Assembly: GCA_902784045.1 (NCBI GenBank)
Contig: CACZTE010000225.1
Coordinates: 1-13,447, forward strand
Origin: an uncultured Eubacterium sp.
GTDB taxonomy: Bacteria; Bacillota; Clostridia; Eubacteriales; Eubacteriaceae
Length of the DNA stretch: 13,447 nucleotides
Direction of reading: 5' to 3'
This document shows, one piece after another, positions 1 through 6,797 of this stretch. Each line of letters begins with the position of its first letter. Within the stretch, counting starts at the first letter, position 1. Below the pieces are notes generated by a model that saw only the letters and a list, made by a program, of their open reading frames with translations, was not told where the DNA came from and made no database searches. Position numbers and translations under genes: made by a program.

Positions 1-104
1 CAAACAAATCCTTGCGTACGCGATGAGCGTCTTCTTGTGAAGGAAGGCGGAATTGAGGTGGTACCGCGAGTAATATCGCCCTCTGTCAACCGGAGGGCGA
101 TTTT
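1..104 (+). promoter_or_regulatory. T-box riboswitch, 3' part (antiterminator and terminator)
   Basis: The conserved T-box core GAGGTGGTACCGCG is at 55-68. It contains the TGGT bulge that pairs with the NCCA end of an uncharged tRNA. GAGG at 55-58 can pair with CCTC at 80-83 to form the antiterminator, and this excludes the terminator helix 76-83/93-100. A small hairpin (CTTC 31-34 with GAAG 39-42) probably belongs to the upstream stem III region. Stem I with the specifier codon lies outside the window, so the amino acid sensed cannot be read. The element sits directly upstream of the symporter gene at 144. By known T-box logic it should allow transcription of that gene when the matching tRNA is uncharged, that is, when the amino acid is scarce. 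Confidence 0.93.
76..104 (+). terminator. T-box intrinsic terminator
   Basis: TCGCCCTC at 76-83 is fully complementary to GAGGGCGA at 93-100. The stem extends by T84-G92 and G85-C91 and closes a 5-base loop. TTTT at 101-104 follows. The 5' strand overlaps the antiterminator pairing region, as expected for a transcriptional T-box. Confidence 0.92.
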
Positions 105-143
105 CTATTGCCCAAAGGAAAAATAATTTTCTGGAGGTTAAGC

Positions 144-1685
144 ATGTTTATTAAATACTTGCTCCTTTGTCTCTTTTTCGGCGTGATGATCGGCATCGGC
201 TTTTATTGTAGAAAAACAGCTACCGACGTCAATGGTTTTGTGCTCGGCGGACGCAATGTCGGACCATGGCTTTCGGCTTTTTCCTATGGAACATCCTATT
301 TCTCAGCTGTTATTTTTGTCGGCTATGCCGGCCAGTTTGGTTGGAAATACGGTATCGCATCCACTTGGATAGGACTTGGCAATGCCTTAATCGGTTCTAT
401 GCTCGCCTGGATGATACTCGGACGCCGTACCCGGATTATGACGCAGCATTTTGATTCGGCCACCATGCCGGAATTTTTCGGCAAACGCTTCGACAGCAAA
501 AATTTGCAGCTGGCAGCTTCGGTGATTACTTTTATTTTCATGATTCCCTACACAGCTTCTTTGTATAACGGACTTTCCCGGTTATTCGGAATGGCCTTTA
601 ATATTGATTATACAGTCTGTATTATCGTCATGGCTTTGCTTACGGCAATCTATGTTATTGCCGGAGGCTATATGGCAACCGCTATGAACGATTTTATTCA
701 GGGCATCATTATGATTTTCGGTATTGTTGCCATTATCGCCGCGGTGTTGTCCATCAACGGCGGCTTCATGGGCGCTTTAAACGGACTCTCCCAGGTTAGC
801 GATCCTTCCGTATCTTCCAGTCCCGGGGTATTTAATTCATTCTTCGGTCCGGATCCGCTCAACCTATTGGGGGTCATCATCCTAACCTCTCTGGGTACGT
901 GGGGTCTGCCGCAAATGGTCGGCAAATTTTACGCGATCACCGATGAAAAAGCAATCAATAAAGGCATGATCATCTCTACGATTTTTGCTCTCATCGTTGC
1001 CGGTGGCTCCTATTTCTTAGGTGGTTTCGGCCGTCTCTACAGCGACAAAATAAATGTGGCAGAAGTTGGTTTTGACGCCATCATTCCGACGATGCTCTCT
1101 GGACTCCCCGATATTTTGATTGCCATCACCGTTATCTTGGTACTTTCCGCCTCTATGTCAACACTGTCGTCTCTCGTTATGGCCTCAAGTTCCACTTTAA
1201 CCCTTGACTTTTTAAAAGACCGCGTGATCAAAAACATGGACGAAAAGAAGCAGCTGTTGTCCATTCGTTTTCTAATCGTTGTTTTTATCGTCATCTCTGT
1301 AGTCATTGCCATTGTTCAGTATACTAGCAAAGTGACATTCATCGCTCAGTTAATGGGTATCTCATGGGGCGCAATGGCCGGGGCTTTTCTAGCGCCTTTT
1401 CTCTATTCGCTGTACTCTAAAAAAGTCACGAAAGCCGCCTGCTGGTTTTCCTTTATTTTCAGCACTGTACTGATGATTGCCAACATGCTTTTCCGAACAG
1501 CATTCCCGGAAATTCTACAATCACCGATTAACGCCGGCGCCTTTGCCATGATTGCAACGCTTATTCTCGTGCCGATCATTAGTCTGTTCACTAAAAAGCC
1601 TGATGAGAAACTTGTCGAAAATGCTTTCGCTGAGTACGACACACAAGTGGAAGTTTCCAAAAAAGACGATTTAGGTAACGGTTGA
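144..1685 (+). CDS. Sodium:solute symporter (SSS family, PutP-like)
   Basis: The 513-residue product is an integral membrane protein with about 13 hydrophobic segments, the usual SSS size and topology. Near the N-terminus it has the family motif VLGGRNVGPWLSAFS. In the middle, MSTLS followed by SSS matches the Na+-binding region of E. coli PutP; Ser339 and Thr340 here fall almost exactly where PutP has Ser340 and Thr341. The position of PutP Asp55 appears to be Tyr (GTSYFS instead of GASDMS), so proline specificity should not be assumed. The start is ATG144, preceded by GGAGG at 133-137. A longer reading from TTG108 has no ribosome binding site and begins just after the T-box terminator. T-box control implies that the substrate is an amino acid or a related compound, but which one is unknown. 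No other gene of the unit is visible. Confidence 0.9.
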   Translation: MFIKYLLLCLFFGVMIGIGFYCRKTATDVNGFVLGGRNVGPWLSAFSYGTSYFSAVIFVGYAGQFGWKYGIASTWIGLGNALIGSMLAWMILGRRTRIMTQHFDSATMPEFFGKRFDSKNLQLAASVITFIFMIPYTASLYNGLSRLFGMAFNIDYTVCIIVMALLTAIYVIAGGYMATAMNDFIQGIIMIFGIVAIIAAVLSINGGFMGALNGLSQVSDPSVSSSPGVFNSFFGPDPLNLLGVIILTSLGTWGLPQMVGKFYAITDEKAINKGMIISTIFALIVAGGSYFLGGFGRLYSDKINVAEVGFDAIIPTMLSGLPDILIAITVILVLSASMSTLSSLVMASSSTLTLDFLKDRVIKNMDEKKQLLSIRFLIVVFIVISVVIAIVQYTSKVTFIAQLMGISWGAMAGAFLAPFLYSLYSKKVTKAACWFSFIFSTVLMIANMLFRTAFPEILQSPINAGAFAMIATLILVPIISLFTKKPDEKLVENAFAEYDTQVEVSKKDDLGNG

Positions 1686-1789
1686 TACTTACATGATTTA
1701 GTTACAAATTCTAGGAAGAGAGAAATATAATCTTTTTTCGCCCGTATAAATCACTGTCAATTCGGCATCGACTTCTTGGTTTTATAGTA

Positions 1790-1832
1790 AAACAGCCAAT
1801 CAAGGATATTATTAATCCCGGATTGGCTGTTT
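1790..1832. terminator. Strong hairpin between convergent genes, probable terminator
   Basis: AAACAGCCAATC at 1790-1801 is the exact reverse complement of GATTGGCTGTTT at 1821-1832, a 12-bp stem. GGAT at 1804-1807 and ATCC at 1815-1818 can extend it inward. On the + strand only TTT and AT-rich sequence follow; on the - strand the arm runs into TTTTAC. It may serve both the symporter (+) and the helicase (-) units, although it lies about 190 bases from the helicase stop. Confidence 0.65.
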
Positions 1833-1980
1833 CTATATTATTTATAATATCTGCTATCATTGTAAAATGTTCTTCAGTAAGTAAAATACTATATGCTTTT
1901 CCGTTATTCATACTTCTTTTTAGACATTTGATCATCTATTATCCTCTATGTCTGGGCACAGGCTCAGGCATAATTCGGTT

Positions 1981-2000
1981 TTTAGAACAATTGTTCAAAA
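1981..2000. repeat. Palindrome GAACAATTGTTC
   Basis: GAACAA at 1985-1990 and TTGTTC at 1991-1996 form a perfect 12-base palindrome. After one mismatch, three more A-T pairs extend it (TTT 1981-1983 with AAA 1998-2000). With no spacer it would make a poor RNA hairpin (at best 4 bp around AATT). It resembles a dimeric protein-binding site more than a terminator. It lies about 25 bases beyond the helicase stop codon, with no recognised gene downstream. Confidence 0.4.
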
Positions 2001-2025
2001 GATTTCTCTCTTAACGCCCTTGTGA

Positions 2026-4119
2026 TTACATTTTATCGTTTCTTTGTCGTTTGGCTATATACTCCGCTTCAAAACAATCATCACATAGTCTATATGGATA
2101 ATGCCACGGTAATCTTTTTCCGCAAACTTTGCAGCATTTATAATAATTTTTGGAAACAGTAAGCTGTTCGATGATCGCCTGCGCCACATCTTTTTTGCAA
2201 TCCAGGATTTCCGTTTTGACCTGATTGTGATTAAACTGCCAAGCCCCGAAAGAACGTTGTAATGAATAAAGGAGATCCAAAGATCGATACTTTTTTTCCA
2301 GTACATCAAGACTATCGCCTTCTTCGCTTTGAATGATTGGAATATCCTCCAAAACACGTCGATCCGCATTCATGTTGCGCATCGCCTGATACCAAATATC
2401 CAACAAATCACGGTCTTCTTCGTTAAAGGGAACTGAAACAGCGCGAAGCGCCGTCGCTTTATCAAAAAAGCAATGTTGTTCTAACCAGACACATAAATCA
2501 ATTTCTCTTTTCATATCGGTTTTATGAAAAATACCTTCATCGGGTACCGCCAGCCAATCACGCATTGTAAGGGATAAATCCTGATCCATATGAATCAGAA
2601 ACGGCGGCATCGCCGTCTTGGCTGTGTCTATCGGCTCTTCTTTTTTTTCTAAGCCGTTTTTTATCATCCATTTGTCATAACCGGTATTAACAAGACCTTC
2701 TTCGACATAGCCGCGTCTGCCTGCTCTTCCAGCGATTTGCTTGATTTCCGACGGATTTAACGGGCGCTTTTCTTTTCCATCAAATTTGACGGTTTCCAAA
2801 AACACGATGCGCTTGATAGGAAGGTTCATGCCCATTCCAATGGCATCCGTCGCAACGACAACCCGGGTTTTGCCGGATAAAAATTTTTCGGTTTCGGCCA
2901 TTCTAGCTTCATAGGGCAGAGCGCCGTAAACCACCGAAGCTTTAATATTATAATCTTCTAAAAGCGAAGCTGCTTCCAAAACAGATTTTCTTGAAAAAAC
3001 AACTAATGCGTCTCCGTCTCGAACATCTTCGGGAAAATGAAACGGAACTCTTTCAAGGGAAAGTGGTGTCTGCCGTTCATGCCGTTCAACCTCATATGTA
3101 TCGCCGCAGGACAGGATAAGTTTCGAAATGATGGGCAACGCTTCTTCCGCCATGCAAACATGAACAATCGGCGCCGATACGCCAAGAATTGCCTGGGTCC
3201 ATGCCCACCCGCGGTCATCATCAACAATCATTTGGGCTTCATCAATCACAGCGACATCAAAATAGCAGTCAACGGCCAGCATTTCGATCGTGCTCGCGAC
3301 ATGTCTGGCTCCAACAATTGTGCGCTCTTCCTCGCCGGTAATCATATCGCAGGGAACACCGGCGCGATTGATTCGATCCGCTGCTTCCATGGCTAAAAGC
3401 CTGAGAGGAGCAAGATATACGCCTCTATCGGCTTTTTGACATGCCAACAACGCTTCGTAGGTTTTCCCAGAATTGGTAGGACCAACATGAAGGATAAACT
3501 TTCGATTCAACGTTCTTGCGCCGGGATAAAGATCCGCGATATTGTCGGGAATCTGTTTTAAAATAGCCGCTGTGGCCTTTTTGCGGTTTTTAATAAAGGG
3601 ATAGATGGGATTTTCTCTAAGACACGATAAAACCTTTTCGGCGCTCATTTTACGAACCAAGTCGTTTTCCACCGATGAATTCCATAGGTGATTTAATTTT
3701 GCGTTTATTTTTTCTCGGATATTTACTTTTCGTCCATTGCGCGATACAAATGAATCAATATCCTTTAATTCGGGATTTTTTAGATAAAAAGCATCTTTTA
3801 ACACACGTGAGCCTATGGAACGTCCTCCGGAACGGCCCAAATAAAAATAATGAAGTGGTTTTTTCCCACTTTGAACCCATGCATTAAATTCTTCTTCAAA
3901 TCTTATGTCGATTTCGGGATGTCTTCCTGTATTTTTCCTGACATGCTCATTCCGAAAACGATTTTCATAAAATTGGCGCACTTGTTTATCGACTTGCTTT
4001 TGGTTCGGATATGTCGCCTGCATATATAATTTTTCGATACGTTTGTTTTCTTTAGTGTCATAGAGACTTTTGCCTTTGCTTTCGTGATGATGTCTCTTAC
4101 CCTTTTCGTCTTTTGCCAT
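2026..4119 (-). CDS. Suv3-like DExH-box RNA helicase with C-terminal zinc ribbon
   Basis: The 697-residue protein resembles the mitochondrial/bacterial SUV3 family of ATP-dependent RNA helicases. The first ~200 residues are charged and hold an unrecognised domain. Motif I GPTNSGKT is at about 213-220, motif II DEAQ at 293-296 in a VAVIDEAQMI context, then RGWAWTQAILG, which is typical of Suv3. Helicase-C motifs are ATDAIGMGMNLP from 423 and QIAGRAGR at 461-468. A C-terminal zinc ribbon is suggested by Cys663-x2-Cys666 and Cys679-x2-Cys682, which I do not know from classical SUV3. The predicted role is ATP-driven RNA unwinding, perhaps in RNA decay; no partner nuclease is encoded nearby. The start is ATG at 4119, preceded by AAAGGAGC. 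An upstream in-frame start at 4155 lies in the loop of a terminator and is rejected. It appears to be a single-gene unit. Confidence 0.88.
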   Translation of the reverse strand: MAKDEKGKRHHHESKGKSLYDTKENKRIEKLYMQATYPNQKQVDKQVRQFYENRFRNEHVRKNTGRHPEIDIRFEEEFNAWVQSGKKPLHYFYLGRSGGRSIGSRVLKDAFYLKNPELKDIDSFVSRNGRKVNIREKINAKLNHLWNSSVENDLVRKMSAEKVLSCLRENPIYPFIKNRKKATAAILKQIPDNIADLYPGARTLNRKFILHVGPTNSGKTYEALLACQKADRGVYLAPLRLLAMEAADRINRAGVPCDMITGEEERTIVGARHVASTIEMLAVDCYFDVAVIDEAQMIVDDDRGWAWTQAILGVSAPIVHVCMAEEALPIISKLILSCGDTYEVERHERQTPLSLERVPFHFPEDVRDGDALVVFSRKSVLEAASLLEDYNIKASVVYGALPYEARMAETEKFLSGKTRVVVATDAIGMGMNLPIKRIVFLETVKFDGKEKRPLNPSEIKQIAGRAGRRGYVEEGLVNTGYDKWMIKNGLEKKEEPIDTAKTAMPPFLIHMDQDLSLTMRDWLAVPDEGIFHKTDMKREIDLCVWLEQHCFFDKATALRAVSVPFNEEDRDLLDIWYQAMRNMNADRRVLEDIPIIQSEEGDSLDVLEKKYRSLDLLYSLQRSFGAWQFNHNQVKTEILDCKKDVAQAIIEQLTVSKNYYKCCKVCGKRLPWHYPYRLCDDCFEAEYIAKRQRNDKM

Positions 4120-4134
4120 AAATGCTCCTTTAAA

Positions 4135-4167
4135 AAAGCGCAACAGCTTCGTCAACCGTTGCGCTTT
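4135..4167 (-). terminator. Intrinsic terminator after the transpeptidase gene, in the helicase leader
   Basis: On the - strand AAAGCGCAAC pairs with GTTGCGCTTT (4158-4167 and 4135-4144), a 10-bp stem with a 13-base loop, followed by further T residues to 4132 (TTTTTT in all). It lies 36 bases downstream of the L,D-transpeptidase stop. The helicase ribosome binding site begins directly after the T run, so the same hairpin could also act as an attenuator for the helicase. Confidence 0.88.
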
Positions 4168-4183
4168 GATGTGTTTTTGAATT

Positions 4184-4213
4184 ATTATCGACGTTTGTCA
4201 AATCATCTGACAA
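4184..4213 (-). promoter_or_regulatory. Possible helicase promoter overlapping an inverted repeat
   Basis: On the - strand TTGTCA (4213-4208) and GATAAT (4189-4184) are separated by 18 bases, an acceptable sigma-A-type arrangement. An inverted repeat, TTTGTCA at 4194-4200 and TGACAAA at 4208-4214, overlaps the -35 box and could be an operator. Transcripts from here would start before the hairpin at 4135-4167. The boxes overlap the end of the transpeptidase gene. The call rests on sequence pattern only. Confidence 0.4.
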
Positions 4214-6305
4214 AAACAGGTGTCCCTACCGGGAAGAGTGTATAGAGTGCCTGCACTGCACCGTAGGGAGTATTGACACATCCGTGAGAGCCTCGACCGG
4301 TTTGGTAGGCGTTACCGCCATAACCATAGGGATCCTGCCATGAAGCATCATGAATACCGATATCATTGCCGACAAAGGCCATCCAAAAGGCCACCCATGT
4401 TCTATAGTCAGGACCCACTAAAACAGATGGACTTTCTTTGCTATTAATGACAAAATTTCCTCTCGGTGTATCCATGCCGGGAGCTCCGGTAATGACATCC
4501 GTATCAACCACTTTATTTCTGCCAATATAAGCGTTCAGATGCTGTGCGTTAATATCAATGCAAATACAGGTATCGGTAATCGGCATCCAGCCATAATCAA
4601 ATTTCGGTTTAGGGGGAATATAACGATAATGATCCCCGGTCGGCCCCGGTGCGGGACTTCCCTTAGGCACCAAAACAGCTGACATTGCCTCTACGCGAAG
4701 AGCGCCGTTGGTCGTTCCGGCCCACTCACCGTTTTTAGCCCATTCCAACCAACCGATGTTTTCAACGTACACATGATAATATATATCATAGAAAATCGCC
4801 GCTTTACCACCTAATTGCATTTGCAGACATTCGATGCGGCGGCTGGCCCCGGGACCGCCAGCAACCTGGTTGGTGTTTTTCCATCCCTGCCAACCGATAT
4901 CCTGGACATGAGCCTGATACGCAATGTTGGAGCCTTCTGCCATCTCTCCGGACAAATTCATTAAAAACGCTTCAAGACGCAAACTGTGCCCAGTTGTTCC
5001 AGCTGCGGCTCCGTTTTGAACCCAGCTTTGCCAACCAATGTTTTGCACATGTCCTTGATAATTTAATTGGCAAAGAGACGCTATATAAGCCTGCGTGATA
5101 AAGGGTCTTGTCGTTTCCCCCGGTGCTTCAGCACCTTTGGGAACTAATTGAATTTCAACAGCTTCAATCGCAAGACCGAATCCGGTACTGCCGGCACTCT
5201 GACCGTTTTTAGCCCAATCCAGCCATCCAAGTTGAGATACGTGCACACGGTAAAAAATATCATAAGCGGAAGCCATGGGACCCGTCGGTTTAATTTCCAA
5301 CGCTTCGATGCGCAAACCGCGTCCGACAGTTCCAGCCTCTTTATCATTACTACTCCATCCTTGCCAACCGACATTTTGAACATGGGCACGGTATTGAATC
5401 GGGTTTTGATTGCATAAATTATCGGCAGAAGCTTTAATCTTAAGCGCTTCCATTCGAAGGCTTCTTCCCGTATATCCAGCAGTCTCCCCCGCACCAACAT
5501 ACCCCTGCTGCCAGCCGGTGTTCTGGCTGTGGGCACTATAAGTCAAGTTGCCGTTAGTAATTTTCGTATGGTCTATATAGGCATTTTCCGTATTTCCTGG
5601 GGCAGAATCTCCTGCATTGACAATTTGGATTTCGACGGCTTCTGCTTGAAATCCAAAATCAGCCGTTCCGGCATCAGCTCCATTTTTGGCCCAATCAAGC
5701 CAACCGATATTTTGCACATGTACACGATAATAAATATCAAATTGATCGGCCATTGATCCCGTAAGATTGATGGACAAAGCTTCAATGCGTAAGCTTTTCC
5801 CGGTTGTACCAATGACTGCGTCATTTTCCACGTAATCCTGCCAACCGATATTTTGCACATGTGCGCGATATTCGACACCTAAAAGACTTTTATCTTCAAC
5901 ACCAGTATCAATGCGAAGCGCTTCAAGCCGGTAACTTTTTCCTGTTGTTCCGCCGGTTTTACCCAGATTTACAGGATCAAGCCATCCCTTGTTTGCAACA
6001 TGAGCTCGATAAGCAAAGCTCTTTTTGAGTTTGTCCAGAGTTACTTCATCATTCGCAGATATACTGCTTGTCGGTGTCGGCTCAACTACGCTTGGTGTTG
6101 GCTCCGCAACTGAAGGCGTTACATTCGGATCGGAAACATTGGACCCCGTCAGAGAAGACTCCGCGTTCTGAAGATTTTCTACGATAGCCGCTGGATTCGA
6201 TTCATTATTATTTTTTACGTTTTCCTCCGCAAAAACCATTCCGATATTGACGGAAAAAATCATCGTCAACACAACAGCTAAAACAAAAAAAACATTCCTT
6301 TTCAA
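4203..6305 (-). CDS. Secreted L,D-transpeptidase (YkuD) with nine ChW repeats
   Basis: The 700-residue precursor has a signal peptide (MKRN, a hydrophobic core, cleavage likely after Ala26 in VFA/EE). A Pro/Thr/Ser/Glu-rich linker covers about 60-85. Nine ChW repeats, each with a HVQNIGW-like core, begin at about residues 99, 146, 193, 256, 305, 352, 416, 463 and 510. A C-terminal YkuD domain (about 575-700) carries His652 (GIHDASW) and catalytic Cys676 in SHGCVN. YkuD enzymes form 3-3 peptidoglycan cross-links or attach ligands to meso-diaminopimelate. ChW repeats are typical of clostridial extracellular proteins and are thought to bind surface polymers or other proteins. The start is TTG at 6305 with GAAAGGGG about 10 bases upstream; it gives a normal signal peptide. 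It follows the tRNA-Arg gene by 51 bases and ends at its own terminator. All catalytic residues are present. Confidence 0.93.
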   Translation of the reverse strand: MKRNVFFVLAVVLTMIFSVNIGMVFAEENVKNNNESNPAAIVENLQNAESSLTGSNVSDPNVTPSVAEPTPSVVEPTPTSSISANDEVTLDKLKKSFAYRAHVANKGWLDPVNLGKTGGTTGKSYRLEALRIDTGVEDKSLLGVEYRAHVQNIGWQDYVENDAVIGTTGKSLRIEALSINLTGSMADQFDIYYRVHVQNIGWLDWAKNGADAGTADFGFQAEAVEIQIVNAGDSAPGNTENAYIDHTKITNGNLTYSAHSQNTGWQQGYVGAGETAGYTGRSLRMEALKIKASADNLCNQNPIQYRAHVQNVGWQGWSSNDKEAGTVGRGLRIEALEIKPTGPMASAYDIFYRVHVSQLGWLDWAKNGQSAGSTGFGLAIEAVEIQLVPKGAEAPGETTRPFITQAYIASLCQLNYQGHVQNIGWQSWVQNGAAAGTTGHSLRLEAFLMNLSGEMAEGSNIAYQAHVQDIGWQGWKNTNQVAGGPGASRRIECLQMQLGGKAAIFYDIYYHVYVENIGWLEWAKNGEWAGTTNGALRVEAMSAVLVPKGSPAPGPTGDHYRYIPPKPKFDYGWMPITDTCICIDINAQHLNAYIGRNKVVDTDVITGAPGMDTPRGNFVINSKESPSVLVGPDYRTWVAFWMAFVGNDIGIHDASWQDPYGYGGNAYQTGRGSHGCVNTPYGAVQALYTLFPVGTPVFVR
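4668..6011 (-). repeat. Nine tandem ChW repeats in three triplets
   Basis: The spacing between successive repeat starts is 47, 47, 63, 49, 47, 64, 47 and 47 residues. The longer gap after every third unit gives a higher-order period of about 157-160 residues. Units 3, 6 and 9 share GWL(D/E)WAKNG and a tail of the type VPKG-x2-APG. Units 2, 5 and 8 share the IGWQ/VGWQ form and lead into (Y/F)DI(Y/F)Y. The pattern suggests two rounds of duplication, first of a single repeat and then of a triplet. Confidence 0.88.
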
Positions 6306-6356
6306 TATTTTATAACCCCTTTCACATTTTTATGATGCAAAAAAACAAAATCAAAA

Positions 6357-6433
6357 TGGTGCGCCCGATATGATTCGAACATACGGCACATGGCTTCGGA
6401 GACCATTGCTCTATCCACCTGAGCTACGGGCGC
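6357..6433 (-). tRNA. tRNA-Arg (anticodon CCG)
   Basis: Read on the - strand, the acceptor stem is GCGCCCG/CGGGCGC with discriminator A and an encoded CCA (6359-6357). The D stem is GCTC/GAGC. The anticodon stem is ATGGT/GCCAT around the loop CTCCGAA, giving anticodon CCG for codon CGG. The T arm has loop TTCGAAT. All stems form, with a normal length of 74 bases plus CCA. T-rich sequence follows, but no hairpin separates it from the transpeptidase gene. Confidence 0.96.
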
Positions 6434-6452
6434 AAAATATAAATACTAAAAA

Positions 6453-6481
6453 AGTATATCATATGCTCCTAATCAAAACAA
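6453..6481 (-). promoter_or_regulatory. Promoter of tRNA-Arg
   Basis: On the - strand TTGTTT (6481-6476) and TATACT (6458-6453) are separated by 17 bases. The start point would fall a few bases before the tRNA 5' end at 6433. No further clear promoter is seen between the tRNA and the transpeptidase gene, so both may be read from here. Confidence 0.7.
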
Positions 6482-6677
6482 GAAATTATTAAGGAAATAA
6501 CAGAAATGTAAATTATTTTTTCTAATAAGCAAAAAGTGAAACAAATACCAGTTCTGTATTTGGAAAAAACCGAAAACAACATTACTCCAAAAACATTTGT
6601 CCATACGAAACATTGATCAAATCAACGCATTTTATAATCACGGCTGCAGGATTACCAGATTTTAGGAAATCTTCAAT

Positions 6678-6705
6678 TTGTTTGATCTTTAGAAAACGAT
6701 ATAAT
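6678..6705 (+). promoter_or_regulatory. Possible second, upstream promoter
   Basis: TTGTTT at 6678-6683 and a perfect TATAAT at 6700-6705 are separated by 16 bases. It lies about 60 bases upstream of the better promoter at 6737-6765, in a very AT-rich stretch where chance matches are common. Confidence 0.4.
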
Positions 6706-6736
6706 AATAAACCATTGCATTAACCGTTGATGTGTG

Positions 6737-6765
6737 TTGCAAAACGAAGGGGGCATTGCTATAAT
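6737..6765 (+). promoter_or_regulatory. Promoter of the repeat-protein gene
   Basis: TTGCAA at 6737-6742 and a perfect TATAAT at 6760-6765 are separated by the optimal 17 bases. They are followed by a short leader with CCGGAGG at 6787-6793 before ATG6798. Confidence 0.82.
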
Positions 6766-6797
6766 AACGCATATCACAAAGAGATTCCGGAGGAAAC

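Larger units (their letters stand above)
1686..2025. other. Intergenic stretch, no convincing gene
   Basis: This region lies between the convergent ends of the symporter and helicase genes. It is AT-rich and holds the hairpin at 1790-1832 and the palindrome at 1981-2000. A - strand reading frame at 1711-1935 (74 codons; an inner ATG at 1911 gives MNNGKAYSILLTEEHF and onward) has a protein-like middle part, but only a weak AAAGAAG upstream and a C-terminus that runs through the hairpin. It could be a decayed gene. A + strand frame at 1823-2014 starts inside the hairpin arm and is not credible. Confidence 0.5.
6482..6797. other. Divergent intergenic region with promoters
   Basis: This AT-rich region lies between the divergent tRNA and repeat-protein genes. 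Besides the promoters listed separately it holds only a weak hairpin (AAATAC 6543-6548 with GTATTT 6556-6561) with no T run. No coding frame or further RNA gene is convincing. Confidence 0.5.

Noticed and set aside
108..143. In-frame extension of the symporter from TTG108
   Set aside because: It starts just after the T-box terminator without a ribosome binding site and adds a charged leader; ATG144 has GGAGG at ideal distance.
1823..2014. 63-codon hydrophobic + strand frame
   Set aside because: It starts with TTG inside the arm of a hairpin, has no ribosome binding site, and reads hydrophobic only because the region is T-rich.
3037..3396. 119-codon + strand frame inside the helicase gene
   Set aside because: It is the antisense shadow of conserved helicase motifs, with no start signals of its own.
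4120..4155. In-frame extension of the helicase from 4155
   Set aside because: The start would lie in the loop of the terminator hairpin; ATG at 4119 has AAAGGAGC directly upstream.
4668..6011. CRISPR-like or recombination repeat
   Set aside because: The periodicity is at protein level with diverged DNA; it comes from the ChW repeats of one gene.
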